Source: Arcuatula senhousia (Eukaryota; Mollusca; Bivalvia; Mytilida; Mytilidae). From it: a DNA stretch of 64,000 nucleotides. The DNA is taken from NCBI GenBank assembly GCA_963971305.1, contig OZ020306.1, forward strand, positions 36,353,512 to 36,417,511. The letters are read 5' to 3'. A model generated the notes under the pieces. It had not been told where the DNA came from. It saw nothing but the letters and a program-made list of their open reading frames with translations, and searched no databases. Shown piece after piece: positions 20,340 through 31,508 of this stretch (positions are counted from its first letter, which is position 1; each line of letters starts with the position of its first letter). The position numbers were made by a program, and so were the translations under genes.

Positions 20340-22620
20340 ATTTTTATTCAAAGTCAAAACGTTTACTTTTTAAGATGAATTGGTGTACGGATTCAAATAT
20401 ATGAGCATTCTGTTCATCCGATAAGGTATCTGTGCCAAATAAAAGTATATTACATGATAAGTGAATCTGTGGAGTATGAAGAGTAAAAATGTGCCTTGCT
20501 CTGAGCGCTTGTAATCTTGGACAATATAAAAGATAGTGAGAAGCAGTTTCAGAGCTATTGCCACACATACATGCTGGAGATTGAATTAGGTTCTTGTCAT
20601 ATAGATCTTTATTTAAGATGCTACATTTTAGGCGAAGTCTTGCATGATATATCTGACCTTTACGATTACCATAATAATAATATTTCGGTTTAGTTACACT
20701 ATTATTTATTCTGGATTTAAATATGCTTAAGGATGGGGATAACTTAACAGTAGTGGGTAAAAGGTTCCATGATCGAATTGTAGATGGCAAGAAGTAACTT
20801 GAGTACAGACATGTTCTGGTGTTAATCTGTTGTAACGCGTCAGAGTTACGAGTAGGGTAATTATGAATCTGATTTTGTCTACCTGGAATAAGTTCATTTA
20901 AGTAGGGAGGGGAAATGTTGTTTATCATTTTATAAAGTTGAACTAATTTGTGACTTTCACGTCGATCGCTTAGTTTTTGCCAACCAGTTTCTGTATATAA
21001 GTTATTTATTGATGATAATCTTGTTGCGCCTGTTACGATTCTAGCGGCTTCTAATTGCACATTTTCTACTTTGTGCTTTAGAATTGCGATTGGAGTATCC
21101 CAGATTATATCTGCATATTCTAGGATAGGTCGTATGAATGTCAAATATAGTTTTTCGAGTGTTTGTCTATCGAATATAAATTTTAATTTCCGAAGAATGC
21201 TTAGTCGGTTATATGCTTTTGTAACGATCATATCAATATGTTTACTCCATCCTCCGTCCTCAGATATTATAAGACCAAGATGTTTATGCTGGGCAACTAT
21301 TGATATTACAGAATCATTCAAAATTAGGTCAGGGTGCATTGGTTTATTACTTTTTCTTGATATTGTCTTTGTTTCAGTTTTTCTCGAATTAAATGTAACA
21401 AGCCATTGTTCAGACCATTCGTGTATTTTCTGTAGGTCGTGGTTTAACTGAAGGGCAGTATCATTTGAGTTGTCAACTATCATATAAAGACTGGTATCAT
21501 CAGCAAACAGCTTTATTGTTGAATCTATGTCGCATACTATATCATTGATAAATAAAATAAATAAAAGAGGTCCTAAGATAGAACCTTGAGGAACCCCTGC
21601 ACTTATAGTTTTCCAGCTTGAGCAGCTATTGTTTATGACGACTCGTTGTTTTTTTTTTCGCTTAAGTAGTCTTTAAACCAACTAAGTAGGCCGTTGGTGA
21701 CACCGATCGATCTTAACTTAAATAGTAGGCCACGATGCCAAACTTTATCAAATGCCTTACTTATGTCACAGAATATTACACGAACTTCTTTTCCTTGATC
21801 AAGAGCTCTGCCAAATTCATTAGTTATGCTTACAAGTTGGTTTATAGTAGAATCGCCCTGGGTGAAGCCTGATTGATTGTATGTAATTATATTATGACTC
21901 TTAATGTAGTTGTGAAGATGCTTAAAGACACAACGTTCCATTACTTTACCGAGAGAGCTTATAAGTGATATTGGTCGATAGTTTTTTACGTCATTTTGTG
22001 ATCCCGATTTAAAGACAGGCGTAACATTAGCTTGTTTCCAAGACTTTGGGAATGTGCAGGAATTTAAGGACATATTAAATAATTTGCATAATGGAGTTTT
22101 TAGTATCATTGATGCTTCTTTTAGAACTTTGGGGCTTATGCTATCTGGGCCGACAGCTTTACTCGTGTCAAGCGACAGCAAGACGTCCTCTACTTCGTTC
22201 TCATGCAATTGTATGTTCTGCATGCTAAAATCAGGCGGATTTAAATTGTTGGGTAACGTTTTATTTGCATCATTAACTTGACATTGCTCATTAAAGTATT
22301 CATTGAAAACTTCAGCTTTGATTTTGTCGTCTTCAACCATATCAGTGTCTGTTCGTAAGGGAGGTAGTCTACATTTAGTTGAATTTCCTAATAGTGATTT
22401 TACTAACTTCCACCAATTACTGGAGTTGATTTCGTCACTATTGATTTTATCTTTAACGTTACAATAGTAATCATATTTGGCATTTTTGACAGCAAGGGTA
22501 CATTTATTTCTTATTTTACGATATTTTTTCCAGTTTATTACTCTCTTTTGTTTTTGTAAGTTAACATCAGAACAACATACAAGATTTGTAAAACGTCTAC
22601 TGATCATTATATATATGCAG
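20340..22620 (-). mobile_element. LINE (non-LTR retrotransposon), 5'-truncated, reverse transcriptase on - strand
   Basis: Two overlapping - frames (22607-21633, then the frame ending at 20344) together form an RT. Visible are the finger region (PVFKSGSQNDVKNYRPISLI), IFCDISKAFDKVWH, VPQGSILGPLLF and the catalytic FADD near 21510. A C-terminal Cys/His cluster (C.CGNSSETASHYLLYC) lies near 20560. The endonuclease part is missing. A frame change occurs in a run of ten A/T at about 21649-21658, so the copy is dead or the run is a sequencing error. It resembles jockey-type elements of marine invertebrates; the clade is unresolved. It lies inside a C1q 3' flank. The 3' UTR may extend left to about 20050. 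Confidence 0.88.
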
Positions 22621-22624
22621 TTAT

Positions 22625-22705
22625 AGTAAATTTCAAATTTCTTTCTGTGCCATGACGGAACTGTTGTTATATGTTGCTATCATTTAGGTTATTTAAAACA
22701 TGAAA
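22625..22705 (+). pseudogene. C1q 3'-flank remnant, right side of the LINE
   Basis: TTTCTTTCTGTGCCATGACGG... followed by GTTATATGTTGCT matches the 3' flank of the C1q genes at 3140-3205 and 26355-26430. This shows the LINE inserted into the flank of a decayed third C1q copy. Confidence 0.65.
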
Positions 22706-22849
22706 AACAATTTAACACCCGGGTAATATTATAAAAAAAACTCACATTTCCCAGCGGGTGATATTTTTTCTTACCTCACTCACGTGTGAAGATCCAATCT
22801 TAAAATCTTTTTCAATTAAGTGATTGATTATAATGAGATTATCGATATT

Positions 22850-23010
22850 CATAAAGTGCTACTGCACATGGACGATATCCTCGGTGTTGGATTTTGTTTC
22901 CCTTTTCGACTTTTTGGGGTACGAGCACAGTCACTTTTGGTTTTCAACTTCAAATGTTAAAGCATTTAATGGTTACTTCTTGAAATTGGTAAAATATGCA
23001 TATACAGCAT
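22850..23010 (+). pseudogene. Decayed C1q upstream region (third copy)
   Basis: CTACTGCACATGGACGATAT and the following GGTACGAGCACAG..., then ...ATATACAGCATAGC, align in order with 655-825 and 23830-23995. These lie upstream of the two intact C1q genes. No coding sequence follows. Confidence 0.5.
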
Positions 23011-23176
23011 AGCCATATCGTGTCTTTTGAAACCATTGGGTAATCGATAATCATTGATTCCGGGGCAGAGGTGCCGAAAATAATCACATGCCTGGTCGTC
23101 AGACGTGTCTCACACGAATTTACCCCTTTATATTTTTTTATTAATGAAATTTCTGGTTGACCTAACTTAAACACTT

Positions 23177-23825
23177 TTGTATTGACGAACACATCAAAGC
23201 TATAAATTATCCGTTTAAATTTCTAAATTGTCAAAACCCTAATTAAGGTTCTTCCTACTCCAGACATAGGTTGGTCTTAGTCATTATTTGGTTTCTAGTT
23301 CGAAGTAGTTTGTTTGGTATCATTCTATGCTCTTCATAATCATATAGTGTTTGTCATTTTCAACTTTTGGTAGAGAGCCTCTGATGAATTTTGAATAGAC
23401 GAAACGCGCGTCAGGCGTACCAAAAGTTATTGTCTGGAACTTTGTTGTAATTTATATTTCTAACATCCGTGACGGTTAGCGCTGCTGGTGGAGTTTTAAT
23501 TCCCCGAGGTTAGCCCTCTCCGGCATCAACACTTTTGTGTTGACGAACACAACAAAGCTATAAATTAGCCGTTTAAATTTCTAAATTGTCAAAATCCTAA
23601 GGTTCTTCCTACCCCAGACATAGGTTGGTCTTAGTCATTATTTGGTTTCTAGTTCGAAGTAGTTTGTTTGGTATCATTCTATGCTCTTCATAGTCATATA
23701 GTGTTTGGCATTTTCAACTTTTGGTAGAGCGCCTCTGATGAGTTTTGAATAGACGAAACGCGCGTCAGGTGCAGCAAAAGTTATTGTCTCGAACTTTGTT
23801 GTAATTTATATTTAAAGCTGTTTTT
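23177..23825. repeat. Mussel-type dispersed repeat, two tandem monomers, unit 2
   Basis: Counterpart of 1-640. Monomers begin at 23177 and about 23532; the GACGAAACGCGCGTCAGG core is at about 23399 and 23755. Confidence 0.8.
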
Positions 23826-24787
23826 TTCCTTGTACTGCATATGGTCGATATACATTGGTTCCGGTTTTTGGTTTTTTTCCTTGACCTTTTTAGGTACAGG
23901 TGCTTTTTTCAATACGTTTTGTCTTCGGCTTCTAATTTTTTGATTAAAATGTTGCTGTTGAGAGGCTACTCTTTGAAGAACGCATAAACAGCATTACGAA
24001 TTTAACTGTTTCATGTTCATTTGTTATTTCCAATGGTCTAGTAAAGCAGTAAAATGTATGGAGACAAATACTACACCGTGTATATTTTATATGCTTACAG
24101 AACAAGTTGTCTTAGATTTAAAGTTTTAAACTTTTGAAAAAAATATAATGATTATGGACAGATTGTCTCTATTTCGGATCAACTCAAAACTAAATGTTGC
24201 TGAAGTGGCAAAATATTTTCTGGCTGATACGTGTTCTTTGTGTTTCAATCTTATGTCATAAACATTTTTGACTCGTTAAAGGCAAAAAGTCAATGAGAAA
24301 TTTGCACACACAAAATAATGTTTTAATCTTTTTAATACTTTAAGATACTATAAGTAATTCATTTTGATGCAACACATATTCAAAGAATAGAGCATCGAAT
24401 TGATATTTTTGGATTTTACAAATAATAAGAACGTTGGGAGTAATAATAGACAATGACTGTAACTTAATGCTGCTTTTAAATAATAAAAATGACCTTTAAA
24501 TTTATTTCTGTTGCATCAGAGCATATGCTTATTTTTAAAGCAACCTAATCTTTTGTTTATATGTATCACATTAGTGAAGTGCAGTATCCATGCAGTATCG
24601 TATTAATGTTAACTAAATTATTCTGTTTTAGTCGACACTATCAACAAACCATTTCCAACTTATCTTTATTAACTCATAAAGCAGCTTTTTTTCCTAATTT
24701 AATAGTTAAGTTAAGGCCTTGCGAAATTTAATTTTTGACTGCTTAATGGTTGCAATTGTTTTGTTATATTATTTTGAAGTTCCTTCA
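23826..24787. other. C1q gene B upstream region
   Basis: AT-rich and aligns with 641-1595. No exon seen; putative promoter region. Confidence 0.6.
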
Positions 24788-24807
24788 AAACTATACATGT
24801 ATAGTTT
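24788..24807. promoter_or_regulatory. Palindrome upstream of C1q gene B
   Basis: A 20-bp palindrome with core ACTATACATGTATAGT lies about 77 bp before the ATG, as in gene A but with about 28 bp extra spacing. Confidence 0.35.
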
Positions 24808-24883
24808 AAATCATTAGAAAAAAATAGTTATTAAGTCTCATTCTTCGTAACGTCGGTCTCATATTCATTTTCACTTTGGCATC

Positions 24884-25373
24884 ATGGAAATGATCACCGC
24901 ATTGTTTTCTACTGCTGTCGTATTAAACTTTTGGTCTTCACTGCCATCGTGTGCAACAAGTATCGGTTCAGAAATTGAAAGCCTTCACCAATGTTCTAAG
25001 TACCATTTTGAGGAGAAAGTGTTAGACAGAGTGATCAGAATGGATGTTAAGATGGAAATGTTTGAGAGTACAGTCAAGAAGTGTGAAGACGAATTAAAAT
25101 CAGTCCTGAGTATGCTTAAAGAAAGAAACAATGATGTTCTTAAAACTATTCAATCAGTTAAAGCTGAATCCGGAAATGTTTTAGACAATCTAAGGACTGA
25201 AGCTGCTGGTGTTTTAGCTAATTTGAAAACTGAAACAGTAAAAGTATATGTGGACGTCTCGAAAAAGCAAGACAGGTTAAATAGTTCGATACAGTCAATT
25301 GTTAAAGGTTTGGAGACACGAATAAAGGATAAATTGACAGCTCTATCAGTCAAGGAAAAGTCGTTAGAAGCCA
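24884..25373 (+). CDS. C1q gene B, exon 1
   Basis: Signal peptide and coiled-coil region. Donor GTAAGT at 25374, phase 1. The last 35 residues are almost identical to gene A while the first 125 are not. Confidence 0.92.
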
Positions 25374-26201
25374 GTAAGTAACACTTGATTTAGCTTGTAA
25401 TAAAAGGGTCGATAAATAAAAGTTTTATGTAAATGATTTGCAAATTATCATTTTTTTAAATTGATCATAGTTTTTGATTGAAATGAAAATTACTCTGAGT
25501 TGTAAACATTTTGTTTAAAGATTTGTTGAGTTACATAAAAATGAACCAGACTTATTGTAGCCTTAAACATGTTAAAATTCTAAATCACTATTCATTCACA
25601 AATATATATTTTTCTTAGACTTTTGTCTATCTTTATTAACTAAGTTTTCAGAGAAAAAAGATTTCAGTATTATCTAAAGATCAAATAAAACATTTATTTG
25701 AAAGTTTTCAGTCTTTCTCATATAACTTACATTATTTTCTCCTTCAAAAAAAATAAACTTGCCCGTGCTTGTTTCAGTAATATATAATTTGTTTCAGATT
25801 ACATACAGAGAATGAACAAAACCATTGGATTCTCAGCCTACAGGTCTTCTTCGCAGGAAATAAAAACAAATAAACCAGTCATCTTTGACAAAGTGTGGAC
25901 CAACAAAGGAAACGCTTACGATCCAACATCCGGGATATTTACAGCTCCACATTCGGGACTTTTTCATATGTCTGCCGTTGTGATGACATCAGGAGAAAAT
26001 GTCTTATATTTTCATATCTATCATAACGATGTCAAGAGATCAGGAACGGGGACAACCTCCAGTGGGTACAAAGGATGGACACTTGATTTGATCCTAGATC
26101 TAGAAGTAGGTGACCGTGTTTATATATCTACACCGAGTGGTCGGACCTTATACAGTGATGGTAGCAACTATGTTACTTTCTCCGGACATTCGATATCATA
26201 G
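24884..26201 (+). CDS. C1q domain-containing secreted protein B (coiled coil + C1q), two exons
   Basis: Model: exon 1 24884-25373, exon 2 25798-26201, 297 residues, same splice sites and phase as gene A. Domains are a signal peptide (1 to about 24), a coiled coil (about 45-160) and a C1q domain (about 175-297). The C1q domain is nearly identical to A, with changes clustered in two loops: MTSGENVLYF against GDTALYF, and ISTPSGRTLYSD against ISTQGRTRSIYSD. The N-terminal 120 residues differ far more. The expected role is secreted recognition of microbial surfaces (family knowledge). An ATTAAA poly(A)-signal candidate is near 26345. Confidence 0.93.
25798..26201 (+). CDS. C1q gene B, exon 2
   Basis: Acceptor TTTCAG at 25792-25797, stop TAG at 26199-26201. 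Complete C1q domain, one codon shorter than gene A. Confidence 0.92.
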
Positions 26202-26857
26202 GTTTATGTAACGTTTATCGTTAGAATAAGTTAATATTTAACAATTAGTTTTATTGATTATGCACTGATTTTTTTCTTTCTGTGTAATGTATTTGTAAGT
26301 TAACATGAAGAAAGAATACAATACTTGGTACATCATCACCGATCATTAAACATACATGTGCTTTCTGATCCATGATTGGACTCTTGTTATGTTGCTTTCG
26401 TTTTGGTTTATATTAAAACACTGAAAGAACTTCAATATCATTTCAAAACAAAATAACGGCAAGGTTTTACAGACGAAATGCCAACCTCATATGATTAAAA
26501 GGTTTTATTTGTCAACTTCAGCAAAAAATCATAGATAAATAGCAAATGTTAGTGTCATAAAGCACAACTTTGATACATTAATCTAGAAAAAAAACTGTCA
26601 CACTTAGGCTCCATACCTTTATAATTAATTGGGAATGTATGTCTTAAAGAATTACCACTGGACATTTAAATTGATGTATTAAACTACACCTTTCTCATAA
26701 AAAAATTTAAGGCCGACTTGATTCCATGATCAAAAAGGTTTTGCATGACTTATAATGTTAACAATTTATATCCTTGAGGAAGTTGGGGTCTAGAAATTTG
26801 ACAAAGAATTTTCCCCAAACTTTCATAGTAAATAGACATTAGAATAAGCTTTGAAAA
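26202..26857. other. C1q gene B 3' flank
   Basis: Aligns with 2989-3590. No exon seen. Confidence 0.6.
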
Positions 26858-27070
26858 TACTGTAGAAGCAGAAATATTTGTGGGGGATTAAATTTCATTT
26901 ATTTCATGGGTATGAAAAATCCACGAAATTAAAACCCCATGAATTTAAAATATTTAGTTGAACAGTGTATATAAAAATTTTAAATCCTCGAAAATTTGTC
27001 CCCACCCATTCATTTTGTGCTCTTAACCACAAAATTTTGTCCCCACGAAAATAAATGATTATACAGTATA
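26858..27070. mobile_element. Short MITE-like insertion, unit 2 only
   Basis: Absent from unit 1 at about 3595. The left end ATACTGTAGAAGC and the inverted right end ATACTGTATAATC share an 8-bp TIR (ATACTGTA). Between them are imperfect repeats such as CCACGAAATTAAAACCCC and CCACAAAATTTTGTCCCC. I recall similar elements from other molluscs. Confidence 0.6.
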
Positions 27071-27535
27071 CAATATAATTCCACCTTATATAAAAATGCT
27101 GTAATCTGATTGGACAACAGCCAGTGTATTTTTCCGATATTTTTCAAGATTTTCTTCTTCAAACGCCAGCGGGGTATTTGTCATGGCAAATACCCCGGCC
27201 CATGACAAATACCACGGTACTTGGAAAATAACCTATTCTAAAAATAGCGCCGCGTGACATTTGTGCGAGTAATTTTCAAGCATCATATGAATTTGAGTTT
27301 GTATCTTATATTTTATACATACATAAAACAACGCTAGGATTTGAAGAAACAAAAAAAAAGATATTCGGTGGAATTAAACGAATATATCATGTTGAAGAGG
27401 GGTAATTGCCAAAAATACTGGTTTCGAGTTCGTCGAATCTTACTCGCCTTCGGCTCGTAAAATTTGTCTCCTCTCAACCAGTATTTTAGGCAAATACCCC
27501 TCTCCAACATGATATATTTGTTTAAAAAAACATAG
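27071..27535. mobile_element. Insertion with a 48-bp-arm hairpin, unit 2 only
   Basis: Absent from unit 1. Contains inverted arms 27376-27423 and 27476-27523 around AACATGATATAT..CCCCTCT blocks. Further left are two close copies of CAAATACC with CCCGGCCCATG between. Probably one or two fold-back elements; boundaries uncertain. Confidence 0.55.
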
Positions 27536-28363
27536 GCCACGTTGCTTATTTTAGAAGTAATTGGGGTTCAATCTTTAAGAGATTTGTATAGATTATATAG
27601 GAAAATTCCTCCAAATCGCTATGTTTTTAAAACTATACATGGAATTTTATACAAATTTGTGTCAAATAATCATCATAGATATGAATGTCTAGTATATAAT
27701 CAAACAATGTTACTGTAATTTCAACCCTGAAAATCATCTGACATGGGGTAACAGTACTTTTTTCCAGGTACATGTATAAAAGAAAAACTAGTTATTCCAA
27801 TATGTTTCTTTTAAATGAGAAATTTGTCACACATTTTCCTTCCAATTTTCTCCCCTGAAATGTGATATTTTCATAAAAAGCTTAATAGCCTTTTTTAGTG
27901 CTTATCTTGCAATAATTTAATAGAGAAATGACTTTCACAACATTCCAGTGATAATTGTTATTTAAAATTGAATTAAGGCTAAATGTTTGCAAGGCGACTG
28001 AAAAAGATGCTCCGTTTTAGACCCCCTTCCTAGCAAACTACCTTTAAACGCCTTTTATGCTTTGTTTACCTTGGCACCTTTTTATTTATTTTTGTATTCT
28101 CGATACCTCAAACTTGTTTCATAAGCTTAATAAACGTTTTATGGCTGGGTAAAAGCCTGAAAAGAGACTGAATGAATTTTGAAAAGAAAATTTCAAATAT
28201 GGGTCTTAGAAATCATTTTACTAGTTCTATTTCTCTAGCAGATTAGCTAAAAGCATATGTATAGAGAACTATTAATCAGAAAAAATGTTTTAACATCATA
28301 GCCGAACGAAGAAAAAAACCAACCAGAATTACAAATAAATTCATAAAGGTCATAAAGTGTCGT

Positions 28364-28641
28364 CTACACTTGTTTTGTTGCTGATGGTGGTACGCCATTG
28401 TTCACTTGTTCATTGCTTTGTACAGGAGATACTCTATTGTCAGCATTCACCCATTTTCCTCTTTTAGTTAAGGCGTAAAAGATTCCCCCTGCGGTAACTA
28501 TAGTAACAAGAAGTGCGCCTATAACGCCACCTATGATGGCACCTGTATCATCGTCTGCTGATGTTAATGGTTCTACCAACAATGTCCGGTTCGTTGATGT
28601 TGTTGACTGTGTATCAATGGTCGTTGGATTAGGCTCTGTCT
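28364..28641 (-). CDS. TM2 terminal exon, unit 2
   Basis: Same structure as 4499-4776: TGAIIGGVIGALLVTIVTAG membrane helix, KRGK stop-transfer, tail ending ATKQV and stop TAG. Acceptor TTTTCTAG before 28641. The open exon and high similarity between units suggest it still functions. Confidence 0.85.
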
Positions 28642-31508
28642 CTAGAAAATGTGAAAAGGAAGGTATGATACTAGTAATTAATTACTGTTTTTTGTCGCGA
28701 GTGCTGAATACCTTTTGACTATTTCTTCTGTGTTATTATGAAAAAATTACAAAATAAAAAATAGCATAACACAAAGGGGTGATACCAAATGGCATATTTC
28801 CAGATTTTAATGAAAATTAGTAGACACATAGTTCTTAGTGATATAAATTCATATATGAAATAAGAAAATGGGGGTTACGGACCTCTTTTTTAAAATAAAT
28901 CCATTTGAAAACTGCGTTTTAGGCGGGAAATTAACAAAAACATATAGGAAAAAAAGAGTTTCAACAACATTTATTTTTACTTTTTATACAAAAAATGGAC
29001 TAACGATATCCAAAATTTTGCTAAAACTAATATAATATTCTTTGGAAAATTAGCGATGCATTAATGTAAAATAAAGGATATGTCACGGACTTCATTTTAA
29101 AGGTGAACATTGCCTATACGTGAAAAACGCAATAGAATCTTACTAAAATTGACGATGCTTTTCACGACGTTCAGACGGATTTTTAAGTGTACATGTAAAT
29201 TTTATCGGTAACGTCGTTTTTAACGTAACGTCCCACCTTATTTTAAGGGATTAAAGGATTAAAAGAATTGAAAAAAGAATACATGTAGATTCTTCTGCTG
29301 CTAGAAATGTGTCTCTTTTCTAAATGTTCAGTAACACGTGCCTCTTACTTGATAATTAGATAACCATTTGATTTTTAGAAGGGTATTGGTATTATTTCAT
29401 GCTGCTTCTATAAATGATATCGAAAAACTAGGAGACAATTTTTTGCGAGGCAGTGCGTGCATTTTTTTTCTAAACTTTCTATCAACTTGCAACCAAAAAC
29501 ACCTCCCTGCCTTTTTTCAGTCAAAGCATTCTCCTGTTTTATTCATTCCCTGATGTTTGGTGTCTTGGCTTTTTATTTTGCATTTCACCAAAGGAACCCC
29601 CCCCCCCCAAGAAAAAAATGAAATGTTTGCTGACCCTTATATTCATTTCATAGCTTCAGTTTATTTTGGTAAGATGCTGCTGATGAAACACTTATTTCCA
29701 GCATACTTCAAAGGACAACTAATTCAGTGATTCGAATTCTTGTTTTAGGGATAAAAGTAACTTCTTTCTGTTAAAGTTTCATGTTATCATAAACCTCTTT
29801 GATTCATTGTTCTATTGTTTCTTTTTACCTTGAGATGTAAAGACGTCTGTTGACGTCACTGCAGTTGATGTAAGTTCAGTTGTAGAAGCCATGGTTGAAC
29901 TTTCTGTTGTTGTTGATTGTCTTGTCGTTAGTGTTTCAGTTGTCTCTTCCGGTGTGGAAGAAGTTGTTGTTTCTGAAAGTGTAGTTGTCTCTTCCGGTGT
30001 GGAAGAAGTTGTTGTTTCTGATAGTGTAGTTGTCTCTTCCGGTGTAGAAGACGTTGTTGTTTCTGAAAGTGTAGTTGTCTCTTCCGGTGTGGAAGACGTT
30101 GTTGTTTCTGTTGTTGTGTCTGTAGGTGAAGTAGTCTCGACCTGCGTTGTGGCATCAGTTGTGAGTTGAGCTACATATAAGAAGGCTATAGATTTACTTT
30201 TGAAGAGGCAGTTCAAAACATTTAATACGGGTATATATTTTTTGCTTTACATCTATAAATAAAAGAAATGAAAAATACTACAAGTTTGATGCCTTAAAAT
30301 GATTTTATGGTGGTAAAATGGTTGGATGATGGTCTAAAGTTTATAAACACGAAACATTTTAGATATTTTAACAGACAGTTTTGTGACACAAGCACACCGA
30401 ATAGATATATAAACTATAATAAATGTAAACTACACGTAGAAATCTTAGATATACACACACGCATTAGAGGGAGGCTGGTTAAAGAGAAAAACTATTAAAT
30501 AAAACATCAGTGATTATAAATGCCAAAGTATCGTGGTTTATGAGTGTGAAAATTTCTACATGATAATATAATTAGCTACTAGTCTACATCTATTTTTAAC
30601 TTCTTGTCTTATGTTATGATTAGTGTGATTATAGTATTATATTATTTATTACTAATATCTGAAAGTATTCATACCCACAGTTGATAAAGTTTGTGTTGTA
30701 TAAATCATAATCGTCGTGGTTGAAGTATCAGTTGTTGTTTCGACTAGTGATGTAACTTTAGTCGTGGTTTCTGCTTGTGTAGTTGCCTCAGTCGTAATTT
30801 TGGCTAGTGTAGTTCCTTCAGTCGTCGTTTCAGCTAGTGAAGTTGCTTCAGTTGTAGTTTCTGCTAATGTAGTTACTTCAGTCGTCGTTTCTGCTAGTGT
30901 AGTTGCTTCAGTCGTCGTTTCTGCTAGTGTAGTTGCTTCAGTCGTCGTTTCGGATAGGGTTGTTGCATCGGTCGTAGTTTCGGCTAGTGTAGTTGCTTCA
31001 GTCGTCGTTTCTGCTAGTGTAGTTGCTTCAGTCGTAGTTTCTGCTAGACTAAGTGTAGTTGCTTCAGTCGTCGTTTTGGCCAGTGTGGTTGCTTCAGTCG
31101 TGGTTTCAGCTAGTGTAGTTGCTTCAGTCATAGTTTCGGGTAATGTAGTTGCTTCAGTCGTCGTTTCGGCTAGTGTAGAAGCCTCAGTCGTGGTTTCTGT
31201 TGGTGTAGATACTTCAGTTGTTTCGGTAAGTGTAGTTGTCTCAGTCGTGGTTTTGGCTAGTGTGGATGCTTCAGTCGTGGTTTCGGCTAGTGTAGATCCT
31301 TCAGTCGTGGTTTCGGCTGGTGTAGATGCTTCTGTCGTGGATTCGGCTAGAGTAGATGCTTCAGTCGTTGTTTCTGCTATTGTTGTTGCTTCGGACGTTG
31401 TTTCTTGTAACGTTGTTGCTTCAGTCGTGGTTACGGCTAGTGTGGATGCCTCAGTCGTTGTTTCAGATGTTGTTTCTTGTAACGTTGTTGCTTCTGTTGT
31501 TAAAGTTT
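28364..31508 (-). CDS. Thr-rich mucin-like stalk + transmembrane protein B, three 3' exons, 5' end not found
   Basis: Exons in transcription order are 31508-30675 (834 bp), 30170-29829 (342 bp) and 28641-28364 (278 bp). All have canonical splice sites and phase 1 joins, giving about 483 residues ending in a membrane segment and short tail. No signal peptide is visible upstream before the TM1 stop at 37216. The same phase at the Ig exons (38717, 40180, 41264) would let them splice here in place of TM1, giving an Ig-mucin receptor. Alternatively this is a separate gene with an unrecognised 5' exon. The intact Ig gene upstream makes the fusion plausible in unit 2. Confidence 0.7.
28776..29246. 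mobile_element. 0.47 kb insertion in the TM2-stalk intron, unit 2 only
   Basis: Unit 1 joins ACACAAAG to GTAAGGGATTAAAGG without it (near 4925-4950). The ends are weakly inverted (AAGGGGTGATACC and AAGGTGGGACGTT). No coding frame. Confidence 0.5.
29829..30170 (-). CDS. Thr-rich stalk exon 2, unit 2
   Basis: Three full copies plus a partial copy of the 15-residue STPEETTTLSETTTS unit. Exactly 135 bp (three units) shorter than unit 1. Acceptor ATGTAG, donor GTAAAA. Confidence 0.82.
30171..30674. other. Intron between stalk exons, unit 2
   Basis: AT-rich, aligns with 5994-6497. Nothing else seen. Confidence 0.6.
30675..31508 (-). CDS. Thr-rich stalk exon 1, unit 2
   Basis: Phase 1-1. Decapeptide repeats of the TTEATTLAET type. 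It is 24 bp shorter than unit 1, explained by one fewer 30-bp repeat and a 6-bp insertion (extra LS near 31050). Acceptor TTTTGTAG, donor GTATGA. Confidence 0.8.
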
